A stretch of 64,000 bases of DNA. Origin: Flaccisagitta enflata (Eukaryota > Chaetognatha > Sagittoidea > Aphragmophora). The position numbers and the translations under genes are program-made. The notes beneath the pieces are model-generated. The model searched no databases, was not told where the DNA came from, and worked only from the letters and a program-made list of their open reading frames with translations. The first letter of the stretch is position 1. Each line of letters starts with the position of its first letter. This document shows positions 55,596 to 64,000 of this stretch, piece after piece. The DNA is taken from positions 99,510,001-99,574,000 of the forward strand of contig OZ231126.1 of assembly GCA_965153355.1 (NCBI GenBank), written 5' to 3'.

Positions 55596-56483
55596 ATGTT
55601 TCTTTTCTTAGCAGATAGTGGATTTAAGTTTCTCCCTTTGCCTTTGGGTACATTTGACATGGACTTCCGCAACTGCTTAGTATTTTGCTACGAAATTTTT
55701 TGTGACATTATGTCTTTGGTCGACGAGTTGGATGTGGATGGTGGGAGGGGTGGTGGTGGTGTAGCCGGCGTTGGTGGCAGCGGCGCCGGGTTGAGTGGTG
55801 GTGGTGGTGGTGTGGCCGGCGTTGGTGGCAGCGGCGCCGGGTCAAGGGGTGGAAGTGGTGGTGGTGGTGTGGCCGGTGTTGGTGGCAGCGGCGCCGGGTT
55901 GAGTGGTGGTGGTGGTGGTGAGGCCGGCGTTGGTGGCAGCGGCGCCGGGTCAAGGGGTGGGAGTGGTGGTGGTGGTGTGGCCGGCGTTGGTGGCAGCGGC
56001 GCCGGGTTGAGTGGTGGTGGTGGTGGTGTGGCCGGCGTTGGTGGCAGCGGCGCCGGATCAAGGGGTGTGGTGGTGGTTGGTCGTCGTGGCGGTGGCGGTG
56101 GCACCTCTGGTGCCGCCGGGGGGAAGAGGAGGATGGATGGCTTGGGTTCGACTGCTCCTCAAGGGAAGTTGGTGTTTAGGGACGGGGAGCAGGAGGGGGT
56201 GTTGTCGGAGTTCCGTTCGGCATCGCCTCCACAGAAAGACGTTTTGGTCCGTCGGTTGGGGTGTTTGTCATTCCATTGGATGCCCCATCGCGATTATCCC
56301 AACTTGTGCGTCGCTCAACTTCTTTGTCAAGATCGGCACTGGGATGATTATATCCTATTGTCGGATGCAACGGATCCGGTGGCGGTGGCGGCGCAGGTGG
56401 GATCGAGGTTGATGTCGGTGTCGGTGATGTTTTGGGCGGAGAATGGGAGTATCATGGAGATGATGGGGGTGATTGTTCGGTAG
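55596..56483 (+). CDS. Glycine-repeat protein, 295 aa, downstream of pol
   Basis: ATG at 55596 with a later ATG at 55659 as an alternative start; stop TAG at 56481-56483. The first 45 residues are Phe/Leu-rich and acidic at the end. Then come about three 36-residue repeats made of VAGVGGSGAGLSGGGGG and VAGVGGSGAGSRGGSGGGG (108 bp each, 55761 to about 56084). The remaining 130 residues are non-repetitive and unrecognised (QKDVLVRRLGCLSFHWMPHR, then WDDYILLSDATDP). The G/T-rich coding strand resembles pol, and the frame lies 162 bp behind it where some LTR elements keep an envelope. No signal peptide, transmembrane segment or other envelope feature is seen. It could equally be a host gene exon. 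Confidence 0.5.
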   Translation: MFLFLADSGFKFLPLPLGTFDMDFRNCLVFCYEIFCDIMSLVDELDVDGGRGGGGVAGVGGSGAGLSGGGGGVAGVGGSGAGSRGGSGGGGVAGVGGSGAGLSGGGGGEAGVGGSGAGSRGGSGGGGVAGVGGSGAGLSGGGGGVAGVGGSGAGSRGVVVVGRRGGGGGTSGAAGGKRRMDGLGSTAPQGKLVFRDGEQEGVLSEFRSASPPQKDVLVRRLGCLSFHWMPHRDYPNLCVAQLLCQDRHWDDYILLSDATDPVAVAAQVGSRLMSVSVMFWAENGSIMEMMGVIVR

Positions 56484-57074
56484 AGCGGTTCCTACATGAC
56501 CTAATTTTCTCGCTTTTTACGGCATCAAATGGGGACTTCCATCACGTCCACTGAGCATAACTCTCAAAGCTTTTGCCTCTAGGAGACCGAGGAAACTGTC
56601 CGGAATAAGATCTAAGGAAGAAAGGAATGGGTGGAAATGTTACCATTTTTTTGAAGTCATAATGGAAATGCCATACTATTTCTTGTGTCCAATACCGTTA
56701 AATGGAGGTAAAACATCAAGAATGGGGTTGCCAAAAAAGAAGGTCTGTGCCAGTGGGCAGGGGCAGTGAGGAAGAAGGTGACAAAAGAACTGTGGCAGGA
56801 TCAACAAGGAAAAATCTCAAATTAAGAAAAAAATGAGTGACTGGTGCAGATGGCTAAACTTATGGACCGACCATCCAACCTATATAGTTTTGTGCGTATC
56901 ACTGATTATAACAGTTAGACAAGATACAAGGCCCCGAATTTTACCCTGAAAGAACAATGATTCTACTGGTTTGAGTTTTCATCTTTGTTTCTCAACTTTT
57001 TTTCTGGTTAAACAGAACTAACACAAACACTTCTAACATTAGAAATTGACCAATTCTTTGAAACTTGATAATAC

Positions 57075-57076
<2 letters not shown>
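56484..57076. other. Unassigned sequence
   Basis: Could contain the 3' LTR of the BEL/Pao element, but no second copy exists in the window to define it. AAAGAAGGTCTGTGCCAGTG and a GGCAGGGGCAGTGAGGAAG stretch (56736-56775) resemble a reverse family A middle part. Confidence 0.4.

Positions 57077-57077
<1 letters not shown>

Positions 57078-57142
<65 letters not shown>
57078..57142. repeat. (TTG)n trinucleotide array
   Basis: About 21 uninterrupted TTG units. Confidence 0.95.
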
Positions 57143-57189
57143 GACATTTATTCACACCCATTGAGGATCTTCTTTTTCCCCTATTGCAG

Positions 57190-57279
<90 letters not shown>

Positions 57280-57295
57280 CGTTCTTTTTGTTGTT
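57190..57295. repeat. (TTG)n trinucleotide array
   Basis: About 30 TTG units; Val and Cys homopolymer frames are translations of it. A third, imperfect TTG cluster with CTG/TTTTG variants is at 57420-57515. Confidence 0.95.
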
Positions 57296-57679
57296 TTCAA
57301 TGCTATTGTAGTTCAGTTAGTTCTTTTCATAGTTCCTATCTTCTGATTGTCACATTGTTGTTGTTGTTGACTTCAGTTATTTTCTCAAAGTATATCTCCT
57401 TTTTCTGCTGATTGCGGCGGCGTTGTTGTTTTGTTGTTGTTGTTGCTGTTGTTGTTGTTTTGTTGCTGTTGTTTTGTTGTTGTTGTTGTTGTTGTTTTTG
57501 TTGTCGTTTTTGTTGTTAATTTTGTTGTCATTGCAATTGTTGCAAGTACATTTCATTGTTCTTCTCTTCTCCAATCGCCAATCCCAACATCTAGGATGGT
57601 TGAAAGTTTTGACCCAGAAAAGTGACTAGGTGCACCAGAATAGTCGTTGGTACATGACTTACTTGGCATTGTGCACATA

Positions 57680-58080
57680 AACAAGGTCAGATACACGGCT
57701 ACGCTAGTTGCATGCGAGTGAGCAGGAGCAGTGTTGGAGAAGGTCACAAGGGCATCTGGGAAGGAGTTGTATGTTCAAAAAGCTTAAAAATGCCAAAAAA
57801 GTAATAGTCCCAAAAGTGTTAGATGGTCAGCGGTACCCGTGCCCTGCTTAAGTAGGTTGTGGTTGAAGTTGAGGGGGGAGCAGGGCAGCGGTCCCAAAAG
57901 GGTTGATGACCTATGCTTTCACACATATGGGGAATTTTCTCCTGCTTCTTCTTCTTCTTCTCCTCCCCACAAAGTAAAGTGTGACCGACGTGGTTGCCTC
58001 TAAGTTGGTATATGTTAGATGTGGAGGTGAGAGGGGCAGCGGCCCCAAAGGAGCCGATGACCTATGCTGGGTTAGGATTT
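57680..58080. repeat. Decayed family A (reverse) and family B fragments
   Basis: AACAAGGTCAGATACACGGC at 57680 starts a reverse family A relic. GGTCAGCGGTACCCGTGCCC and GGAGCAGGGCAGCGGTCCC (57827-57900) are a family B head. A second GGGGCAGCGGCCCCAAAGG lies at about 58034. Confidence 0.6.
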
Positions 58081-58345
58081 TAGTTTGAGGCTAGGATACA
58101 AGACTTGAGGCTGGGATTTGAGCTATGAGGCTGGGATTTGAGCCATAAGGCTGGAATTGGAGATATGAGGTTAGGATTGGGGCCTCCATGCTGGGATTGG
58201 AGCCTTGAGGCTTGAATGAGAGCTTTGGGGCTACGATTGGAGCCTTGAGGCTCAGATTGGAGCCTCAAGGCTGAGGCTGGAGACTTTGGGCAGGGATTGG
58301 AGCCTTGTGGCTTGGATTAGAGCCTTGGGGCCTTGAGGCTAAAAT
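58080..58345. repeat. ~20-bp minisatellite GGCTGGGATTGGAGCCTTGA
   Basis: About 12 diverged units following a family B head. The minus frame with SNP/QS-rich residues is repeat translation. Confidence 0.8.
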
Positions 58346-59405
58346 TTAGGCTTTGAAGCCAGAAAGGGGGGGGGCGGAGAATGAGGAGGAGGAGAAATTT
58401 TCCAATATGTGTGAGAGAAAAGGGGCACAAAAGGGGACTGATAAAGCAACCAACAGCGGACAAAGCAGGGTGTAGATTCGCGACTAAAAATAGGTTGATC
58501 CGTCTGTTAATATAATGATTCGAGAATATAAATCATTTTGCTTTTTATGGTCAGTCTTGTCTCTCAAATCACTCCTTTGCAATGATGCCCTTGCCCTTGT
58601 CATTTATTTCACTGCCCCTGCCTACTTCCTCTGCCCTTCTGCTCGAGATACATGCGTTTACCTTTAGAGATCAGGATAGATTCGAAGGTTGAAAACCACC
58701 CTTGAGGGGGAAAATGATATTTTGTAGATTTAACATAAACCAGCACCGCCCCAAACCGAAAAAAATTACAACAACCAAATTGATTCCATATTAAAGAGTA
58801 GTCAATAATCTTACAAACGCGATCCATTTGGAATATGCAGCTTCGATTATTTAGGGGATGTAAGCTGATCATATGAAATGTGCAACAAAAAGTAACTTAC
58901 AAAAAACTTTAGGAAAACATTTTTGAAAAATAAACTTAACATATAAAAGTAAAATAAAAACATTCAAATACCATTCTGCATAGTATATGCTTCCACTCAT
59001 ATACTTACATATCCAATTTTAGGTAATGACCTAAATCTAGTGGTTACTGAAATTCAAAACCTTTGATTAGTACTTTATGCAGAAAACAAGACTTTTGTCT
59101 TAACTCTCAAACAATTATGATTTTTCATTATAGCTATTAGGTTAGGGGATAAATGTAATGGTGACTTCTGGCATTGACAGGGATTGTCAATTCAGAAGGT
59201 TAAATCTAATTGAAAAAAAGAACTATGGGGATCCGACTCCCTAGCTGTTACCCCTCCTTTCAATTAAACTATGGGGGTGGGAATATTACTTAATGAGGTG
59301 CTGAGAATGGAATGAAAAGCACCTTTCATCAGTATCTGGACACAGGTACTTAAAATGCTTCATTTTTGCTTTCTTCAGGCTTTAATTTCTGTTTTTCCAG
59401 GCCAA
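58346..59405. other. Unassigned sequence
   Basis: GCAGGGTGTAGATTCGCGACT at about 58467 is a lone family A terminus. The rest is AT-rich without a recognised gene. Confidence 0.5.
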
Positions 59406-59410
59406 ATTTT

Positions 59411-59580
59411 AGTCCCGTGCACGTGACTCTACACCTCGCTTTGTCCATTTGTTCGGTTGGTTGGTCGGTTGGTCTGTCACACTTTTACTTTTTTTTATCA
59501 ATTTTACTACCTTAAGTCATTTAAGTCAATCAGGAGTCTACTGAGTCATTCTAAGTTATTTTAAATCATGCTAAGTCAGG
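59411..59580 (+). repeat. Family A element, 3' part lost
   Basis: AGTCCCGTGCACGTGACTC, TACACCTCGCTTTGTCC, GTTGGTCG tract, CACACTTTTACTTTTTTT, then AAGTCATTTAAGTC units. No CCTTGTT end was found. Confidence 0.65.
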
Positions 59581-59654
59581 CTGGTGTCTCATCAATTTCA
59601 TAGCAACTGAGACTCATCAACTGGCCCATCCATACAAACGCCAGGAAGTGAATC

Positions 59655-59995
59655 AACAAGGCCAACACCTTTAAGTCGCGTGCGAGACATAAGTAACTTA
59701 GGATGACTAAAATTGACTTAAAATGACTCAAGATGACTTAAAATAACTCAAGATGACTTAAAATGACTTAAAAAGACATAAAATGATGTAAAATGACATA
59801 AATGACTAAGTTGGATTAATTGACTTAAGTGACTTAATTTAACTTAAAATGACTTAAAATGCCCTAGAATGACTTAGAATGACTAAAAATGACCTAGAAA
59901 TGACTTAAAGTGACTTAAAGTAATGAAAAAAGTAAAGTTTGACAGACCGACGGACGGAGAGACAAAGCGGGTTGTAGAGTCGCGTGCACGCGACT
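59655..59995 (-). repeat. Family A element, AAATGACTTA subtype
   Basis: Reverse orientation: AACAAGGCCAACACC and AAGTCGCGTGCGAGAC at the left, then about 20 AAATGACTTA units. CGACGGACGG and the hairpin GTCGCGTGCACGCGAC are at the right. Complete in all parts. Confidence 0.8.
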
Positions 59996-60400
59996 AAAAT
60001 GGCGTGAAGAGAATAAATTATTTTCCTCTTTGGGGTAATAGAAGGAGGACCTAAAAAAAAAAGGATCATGGAGAGTAAGAAAAAAGTAAGAAAAAGTAAA
60101 AAAAAAGTGAAAGAGAGAGAAAAAATAACAGAAGTTTCTTTTCAAAAAAAGAAAAAAAACTGAATGTTCCCTGGTACACCGGCAATGAATGATTGGTAAA
60201 ACCATCTGTAAAAATATCAAGATATTAAGGGATGAAAAAAGTATAGAAAGACTTGTTCACGAGTACGATAAATTCGATAATGAAATTATTTATGGGCGTT
60301 GATTCTAGTATGCATTGGAGGTGGTCATCCATTGGGGGTTAAAAAGATTTAAATTGGGAATAAGAAGTTTTTTTATGAAAGGACATCCTATATGTTATTT
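59996..60400. other. Unassigned, A-rich sequence
   Basis: AAAAAAGTAAG/GAGAGAA stretches at 60055-60160; no gene was recognised. Confidence 0.5.
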
Positions 60401-60402
60401 TT

Positions 60403-60899
60403 AGTCGCGTTAACGTGACTCTAGAAGCCGCTATGTTGGTCGGTCTGTCGGTTGGTCGGTCGGTCCATAACTTTTTTGAAATATAGGCTTTATAGTCGTT
60501 TTAAAGGTTATTGAAGGTTACACATAGCGTAATTATAGGTAATTTTGCAATTATAGGTAATTTAAATTTTAGGTACTTATAGGTAAATATAGGTATTCTA
60601 GCAATCTGTATCATGTTTCAGAAAAAGTTGTCCAGAATTATAAATTGAGGTGATTGTGAGAAATATAGTAGAAATAATGGGAAAATATATGATTATAGAT
60701 AGTTTATGGTAATTTTATGTAATTGTAGGTAATTACAGGTATTTACTATATAGTTGAAAATGTGCAAATTTAAGAAATATAGGTACTTAGTTATCTCACA
60801 TTCTTATTACCTAATAATTCCCAACACCTAACTACCTTTAATGTCTTATTACCCTTTATTACCCTTATTACCACGCGACTTAGGTTTGTGAACCTTGTT
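60403..60899 (+). repeat. Family A element, TAGGTAATTA subtype
   Basis: AGTCGCGTTAACGTGACTC, TAGAAGCCGCTATGTTGG, GTCGGTCGG tract, then a loose interior of TATAGGTAATT words. Near the end ACCACGCGACTTAGG answers the start, and AACCTTGTT closes it. Confidence 0.7.
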
Positions 60900-61525
60900 C
60901 TTTTGTGAACCATGTCATCCTGACTCTGTCCTTTAAAAAAGGTTGCCATTAACAATTCACACTCGACAGATCTAGGAAAGGGAAGGCCAGCTTTTAACTA
61001 GAATCATTTATCAAAGGAAATTTCTTTTCATTTTTCACTTTTTGAAAAAAAAGAGATTTTTGAGTCTTAGAGGTAGAGATGCAGAAGCGGAAGCAGAAGC
61101 GGAAGCGGAAGCGGGTGGAAGCGGTAGTTTGAGCATGGAAGCGGAAGCGGACGCGGAAGCGCAATTTTGAAATCAAGGAAGAAGGAAACAAAAACATTTT
61201 TGAGGCCAATGAGCGTAGCGGAAGGAAGCGGAAGCGAAAACTTTTTTTGATGCCTAATGGAAGCGGAAGCGAAAGGACATAATCATCACTTCAGATCCTG
61301 ACAATATTTTGACAATAATCATATCAGTTTTGATGATACTTATTTTAGTATAATCTATTTATTTTTTGTTTTTTTTCTTATTTTGGTGTTATTATCTTAT
61401 TTTTATTGCTTTTGTATATTTTTCCTTCATCTGTTTGTCTCTGCTATCTATCCTTTTATTCTTCGCTCTCTGACTTTTTTGTCTGTCTGTATATCTCTTT
61501 CTGTCTGTCTGTCTTTTGCTCACTC
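60900..61525. other. Unassigned, with GGAAGC hexanucleotide clusters
   Basis: GCGGAAGCGGAAGCGG units at 61083-61165 and fewer near 61215-61275. No gene was recognised. Confidence 0.6.
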
Positions 61526-61527
61526 AC

Positions 61528-61533
61528 TCTCTC

Positions 61534-61570
<37 letters not shown>

Positions 61571-61614
61571 TCTTCTCTCTCTTCTCTCTTTCTCCTCTCT
61601 CTTCTCTCTCTCTT

Positions 61615-61695
<81 letters not shown>

Positions 61696-61740
61696 TTTTG
61701 ACTGTCAGTTTGTCTATCTATCTTTCTGTCTGTTTCTTTT

Positions 61741-61800
<60 letters not shown>
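61528..61800. repeat. (CT)n microsatellite cluster
   Basis: CT with CTTT and CTCC interruptions, broken by a TGTCTATCTATC stretch at 61700-61745. The Ser/Leu-rich frames are repeat translations. Confidence 0.95.
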
Positions 61801-61801
<1 letters not shown>

Positions 61802-62365
61802 TCATTTATTCACAGTTGATTGGTTAATTGGAAAGGAGAAAGACTCATATACCTTAAGACCTGATTTCATAGATTTTTGAAAAACAAAAGCAAATCGATG
61901 ATCCAATGATGTTATAAATGAATATACAAATTTAAGAAAAAAATGATTTCAAAGATTAGTTGAAAGGTATAGAATAAATAAATAAATGAATGAATATGTA
62001 AAAAAATAAATAGATAAATAAAGACAAAATGATTGTTTAAACTCATTGCAATAACTAATGACAGCAAAAAAATTATACGAATATCTATGTCATAAACATA
62101 TTTTCTATTATCTTTCATATATCCTCGTTTTATACCCTCTCTTTCTTTACATAAAAAAACATTTTAGATAACTTAAGGCAGAATGCATTTTACCCATTAT
62201 TTCTCTACAAAAAATTCAGTTGATAAAAGACCGTGAGCTGATCATAAATCTGTGCCCATTGCCCAGTCCATTGGCGGGAATTTAGTCAAAAAACTTCAAA
62301 AACGTTTTCAGCAACTCTGCTTGTTTTCAACCCTTTCAGTAGGCCTCAAACGGGAGAAAAAATGA
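61801..62365. other. Unassigned AT-rich sequence
   Basis: (AATAAATG)-like units at 61975-62030; no gene was recognised. Confidence 0.5.
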
Positions 62366-62372
62366 ATGATTC

Positions 62373-62440
62373 GGTGAGATTAGAACTCATGACCTTTTGG
62401 GCTAAAATCCAACTCGCTACCACTGGACTAACTTCACAGA
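62373..62440 (-). ncRNA. tRNA-like SINE head or tRNA pseudogene
   Basis: On the minus strand TAGTCCAGTGGTAGCGAG (A-box-like) is followed by an anticodon-arm-like TTGGATTTTAGCCCAA. The T-arm-like TGAGTTCTAATCTCA has a 4-bp stem and a 7-nt loop. The acceptor ends do not pair convincingly. Confidence 0.45.
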
Positions 62441-62639
62441 TTAGATGTCTGAAGTGTTAAGCAAATCATATCATAAAAAAAAGTCCAAGAAAAGCCTCAT
62501 GATGCGGGAGTGCCAATATTTGATATTAGCAACATGCGTGATACTATTCAACGGCTCGTGACACCACACGGCCACGCATGACGCGTTATGGCCACACCAC
62601 ACACATTGCAGTCGCGCAGGAAGCAGCAGGGCCACGTGG

Positions 62640-63605
62640 GCGACCAAATCTTGGCCTCAGCAATCTAATCCCAGTCTCAGCGACCTAATCATGACCTCTT
62701 TGATCTTAACCCGGCCTCAACGACCTATTTGCTGCCTCAGCAACTTTATTTAGGCCTCAGTGACCTAATTTCCGCCTCAGCGACGTAATTGCAGCATCAG
62801 CGACCTAATCCCACCCTCAGCGACCTTTTCCCAGCCTGAACGACCTAATCCCTGCTGAAGGACCTAATCCTTGCCTGAAGGACCTAATCCCAGCCTGAAC
62901 GACCTAGTCCCTGCCTGAATGACCTAATCCCGGCCTGAACAACCTAATCATGGCCTGAACAACCTAATCCCGGCCTGAACAACCTAATCCAGGCCTGAAC
63001 ACCTAATCCCGGCCTGTACGACCTAATCCCAGCCTGAACAACCTATTCCCGGCCTGAACGACCTAATCCTGGCCTGAACAACCTAATCCCGGCCTGAACA
63101 ACCTAATCATGGCCTGAAAGACCTAATCCCGGCCTGAAAGACCTAAACGACCTAATCCCTGGCCTCAACAACCTAATCCTGGCCTCAACGACTTAATCCT
63201 GGCCTCAATAACCTAATCTCAGCCTCAACAACGAGATCCCAGCCTCTAGGACCTAATCCCAGCTTCAACAACCTTATCCCGGCCTCAACAACCTCATCCC
63301 GGCCTCAACAACCTTATCCTGGCCTCAACAACCTTATCCCGGCCTCAACAACCTTATCCCGGCCTCAACAACCTTATCCCGGCCTCAACAACCTTATCCC
63401 AGCCTCAACGACCTAATTGCAGCCCAACGACCTAATCCTGGTCCCAATGACCTAATCCTGGCCCCAACGACCTAATCCCGGCCTCGACGAGACAACAACC
63501 TAATCTTGGCCTCAACAACCTAATCCCAGCATCAACAACCTAATCCCATCCTCAACAACCTAATCCCAGCCGAAGTGATTTAATCGCGGCCTGAGCAACC
63601 TAACT
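62640..63605. repeat. 20-bp minisatellite GGCCTCAACAACCTAATCCC, about 1 kb
   Basis: About 48 units. Variants form blocks: TCAGCGAC at the left, CTGAACGAC and CTGAACAAC in the middle, CTCAACAACCTTATCC around 63260-63400. The array is bordered by GCAGTCGCGCAGGAAGC at the left and GCACAGCCGCGACCTGAGC at the right, roughly inverted. Confidence 0.95.
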
Positions 63606-64000
63606 GCGCAGCACAGCCGCGACCTGAGCTTTACAACCTAGTTTTGGCATGGCGGTTTTGCAGTGATCAAAGGATGAAGTATTCGCTAAGATAAGATTCA
63701 TGAGATTAGGTTCCTCAGATTAAAAATTCATATATGAAACAAAATTGAAACAGTCATTTAAAAAAAAAAGGCAAATATCAAATTTTCTTGGTCTTTTTTT
63801 TGTTTTGTTGTCGCTCTTTTGTTTTTGCTGTGTTCTTCTCGATCAGTGTCTTTTTTCTCTATTATCATTGTTCTCCTTCTTCGTCCTCGGTTTTTTCCCT
63901 AATTGTTCCTCTCCATTATCGCCATTGATCCTCCTCTTCATCATCATGGTTCCTCTCAATGATTGTCGCTGTTGTTCTTTTCCTTCCAATTTTATCGCCG
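63606..64000. other. Unassigned, pyrimidine-rich sequence
   Basis: No gene, RNA or repeat was recognised up to the window edge. Confidence 0.5.

Larger units (their letters stand above)
50991..55600 (+). mobile_element. BEL/Pao LTR retrotransposon, 5'-truncated
   Basis: Gene order zinc knuckles, protease, reverse transcriptase, RNase H, integrase and a C-terminal DUF5641-like segment is that of BEL/Pao pol. Upstream gag, primer-binding site and 5' LTR are missing; the coding part begins directly behind the foldback at 50411-50990. A 3' LTR could not be delimited. The coding strand is G- and T-rich, unlike the flanks. Two lesions break the frame: an in-frame TGA at 51385-51387 and a frame change between about 52893 and 52953. 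All catalytic residues of reverse transcriptase and integrase that can be judged by eye are present, so the inactivation is recent or the breaks are bypassed. Confidence 0.85.

Noticed and set aside
55688-56104. Minus-strand Pro-rich frame opposite the glycine-repeat ORF
   Set aside because: It is the complement of GGT/GGC-rich repeats; the plus-strand frame is longer and has a non-repetitive extension.
62640-63605. Possible CRISPR array
   Set aside because: 20-bp units run directly into each other without unique spacers, and the context is eukaryotic.

Overview
The window looks like a repeat-saturated intron or intergenic stretch of a metazoan, probably a marine invertebrate. Reasons: a BEL/Pao retrotransposon (a metazoan family), tRNA-like SINE heads, very many long CT/GA, CA, GAT, CAA/TTG and CTTT microsatellites, and short exon-like pieces with splice signals. 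There is no bacterial gene organisation, and most open frames are translated microsatellite. The species cannot be named from the sequence alone.

Layout. 1-2186: a CT tract, a broken F5/8 type C (discoidin)-like exon copy and AT-rich DNA. 2187-11886 and 20692-30469: two nearly identical copies of a 9.7-kb DNA element. Each has TAGGCTCCCAA inverted ends and its own 7-bp target duplication (ATACCGG and GTCTCAG), so these are two insertions and not a segmental duplication. 12154-18025: a second element with inverted arms of about 385 bp and a TGAT duplication, filled with family B repeats and two TA-flanked MITEs. 18026-20691 and 30470-42750: mosaic of dispersed repeats, minisatellites and microsatellites. 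42790-43268: a second F5/8C-like exon copy, frameshifted and cut by a repeat. 43270-50990: more repeats, including a CT tract of about 350 bp, and a full-length foldback. 50991-56483: a 5'-truncated BEL/Pao element with zinc knuckles, protease, reverse transcriptase, RNase H and integrase. It carries an in-frame UGA and one frame change, and is followed by a glycine-repeat ORF in the envelope position. 56484-64000: repeats, including a 20-bp minisatellite of about 1 kb.

The most interesting system is a set of dispersed non-autonomous elements, called families A, C and D here. One end is a short hairpin followed by CTCTA(C/T)A, then a GTCC/GGTC-type tetranucleotide tract, a variable interior often made of minisatellite, and an end in CCTTGTT. 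In each subfamily a different 9-bp word at the hairpin end is complementary to a word near the opposite end. The words covary between subfamilies while their positions stay fixed. Copies sit between T residues, show no evident target duplication, and in places abut head to tail. This resembles Helentron-associated (HINE-like) elements, but with unusually large minisatellite interiors. The affiliation is inference; the structural pattern is visible directly.

The only near-complete protein-coding module is the BEL/Pao pol. No intact host gene could be supported.
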